Origin: Candidatus Omnitrophota bacterium
GTDB taxonomy: Bacteria; Omnitrophota; Gorgyraeia; JACOVV01
Reading direction: 5' to 3'
Assembly: GCA_023248175.1 (NCBI GenBank)
Contig: JAHFFC010000061.1
Location: 1-6,151, forward strand
Length of the DNA: 6,151 bases
The notes beneath the pieces were generated by a model. The model had not been told where the DNA came from. It searched no databases and saw only the letters and a program-made list of their open reading frames with translations. Positions 5,924 through 6,151 of the stretch are shown piece after piece. Positions within the stretch are counted from its first letter, which is position 1. Each line of letters begins with the position of its first letter. The position numbers were made by a program, and so were the translations under genes.

Positions 5924-6101
5924 TTTAATAGTGCCGTCATTCTGAGCGAAGCCCTTCGATTGCACCTAGGGCGAGCGAAGAATCTCGTTTTTAAGATCCT
6001 TCGACTTCGTCCCGCCACCTTCGGTGGCGAGACTTCGCTCAGGATGAAATTCAGCCAGCAATTTATGTTCGCTTTACTCCATAAATTGCGGCTTCATTTC
6101 A
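5924..6101 (-). repeat. Composite palindromic intergenic element, copy B (infA-rpmJ)
   Basis: Same architecture and orientation as copy A. Shared left boundary TTTAATA (5924-5930); outer arms TCATTCTGAGCGAAG (5937-5951) against 6033-6047 (14 of 15 paired); the AATCTCG-TTTT-AAGATCC region near 5981-6000; a tip hairpin CGCCACC-TTC-GGTGGCG (6013-6029, perfect); and the terminal hairpin (6045-6101). Relative to copy A it has 24 extra nt (5951-5974) containing a small GCCCT / AGGGC palindrome, and its GC-rich tip has a different sequence. The last three bases (6099-6101) are the infA stop codon. Confidence 0.85.
6045..6101 (-). other. Terminal stem-loop of element copy B, including the infA stop codon
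   Basis: CAATTTATG (6059-6067) pairs perfectly with 6080-6088 around a 12-nt loop, and G6058 adds a pair with C6089. The lower stem 6045-6056 pairs with 6090-6101 at 10 of 12 positions. The outermost bases 6099-6101 form the infA TGA in transcript sense, as in copy A for rpsD. Confidence 0.8.
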
Positions 6102-6151
6102 TTTGCTCCTGTAAACAATTCTCCCTCTCGTCAAATCGTATGGAGAGAGTT
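6099..6151 (-). CDS. infA: Translation initiation factor IF-1, C-terminal end only
   Basis: Only the last 16 codons are in the window; the 5' part lies beyond 6151. Hand translation of the minus strand gives LSPYDLTRGRIVYRSK followed by TGA. This matches the C-terminus of IF-1 (typically ELSPYDLTRGRI-YR-K), an OB-fold factor that binds the ribosomal A site during initiation. The ending is of normal length, so the neighbouring repeat has not altered the protein. The position before rpmJ agrees with the standard operon order. The call rests on a short match, but a very specific one. Confidence 0.92.
   Translation of the reverse strand, partial: LSPYDLTRGRIVYRSK

Noticed and set aside
5715..5945. 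Plus-strand open frame of 76 codons opposite rpmJ and rpsM
   Set aside because: Its sequence is the complement of conserved ribosomal protein genes plus repeat; the hydrophobic composition is a by-product of Lys- and Glu-rich codons on the other strand.
4196..6101. CRISPR-like repeats or an insertion sequence with a transposase
   Set aside because: Only two copies about 1.7 kb apart, separated by ribosomal genes, with no spacer array and no open frame inside either copy.

Overview
The window is a minus-strand stretch of a bacterial chromosome. It covers the end of the ribosomal protein 'alpha operon' and genes attached to its 3' side. Read in the direction of transcription (from 6151 down to 1), the order is: infA (3' end only), rpmJ, rpsM, rpsK, rpsD, rpoA, rplQ, an aspartate-type aminotransferase, pilT, and the 5' end of an NAD-type isocitrate dehydrogenase. 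All genes are on the minus strand. rpsM/rpsK, rpsK/rpsD, rpoA/rplQ, rplQ/aminotransferase and aminotransferase/pilT overlap or lie within 2 nt of each other, so translation coupling and co-transcription are likely. No plus-strand gene is supported.

The infA-rpmJ-rpsM-rpsK-rpsD-rpoA-rplQ order is standard for bacteria. S4 and L36 both keep their zinc-binding Cys/His sets, RpoA has a complete C-terminal domain, and PilT points to type IV pili. Together these suggest a Gram-negative, probably uncultured, bacterium of moderate GC content. A deltaproteobacterial or similar environmental lineage is my guess; nothing here fixes the taxon.

The most unusual content is non-coding. Two copies of one composite palindromic element (about 166 and 178 nt, same orientation) fill the infA-rpmJ and rpsD-rpoA intergenic spaces. 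In both copies the first three bases of the element, in transcript sense, are the TGA stop codon of the upstream gene, and the element ends just upstream of the next gene's ribosome-binding region. The two copies differ at paired stem positions in a compensating way, have different hairpin tips, and one carries an extra 24 nt. A second, unrelated AT-rich imperfect inverted repeat built from CAAATAACAAAT and AAATTCCAA words fills the gap between pilT and the isocitrate dehydrogenase gene.

Functionally, the upstream block makes translation components and the RNA polymerase alpha subunit. The tail adds amino-acid metabolism (aminotransferase), pilus retraction (PilT) and, after the AT-rich repeat, a TCA-cycle enzyme. 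Other points of note are an L17 with a charged, repeat-containing C-terminal extension whose end overlaps the aminotransferase start by 29 nt, and an S13 with a somewhat long tail.
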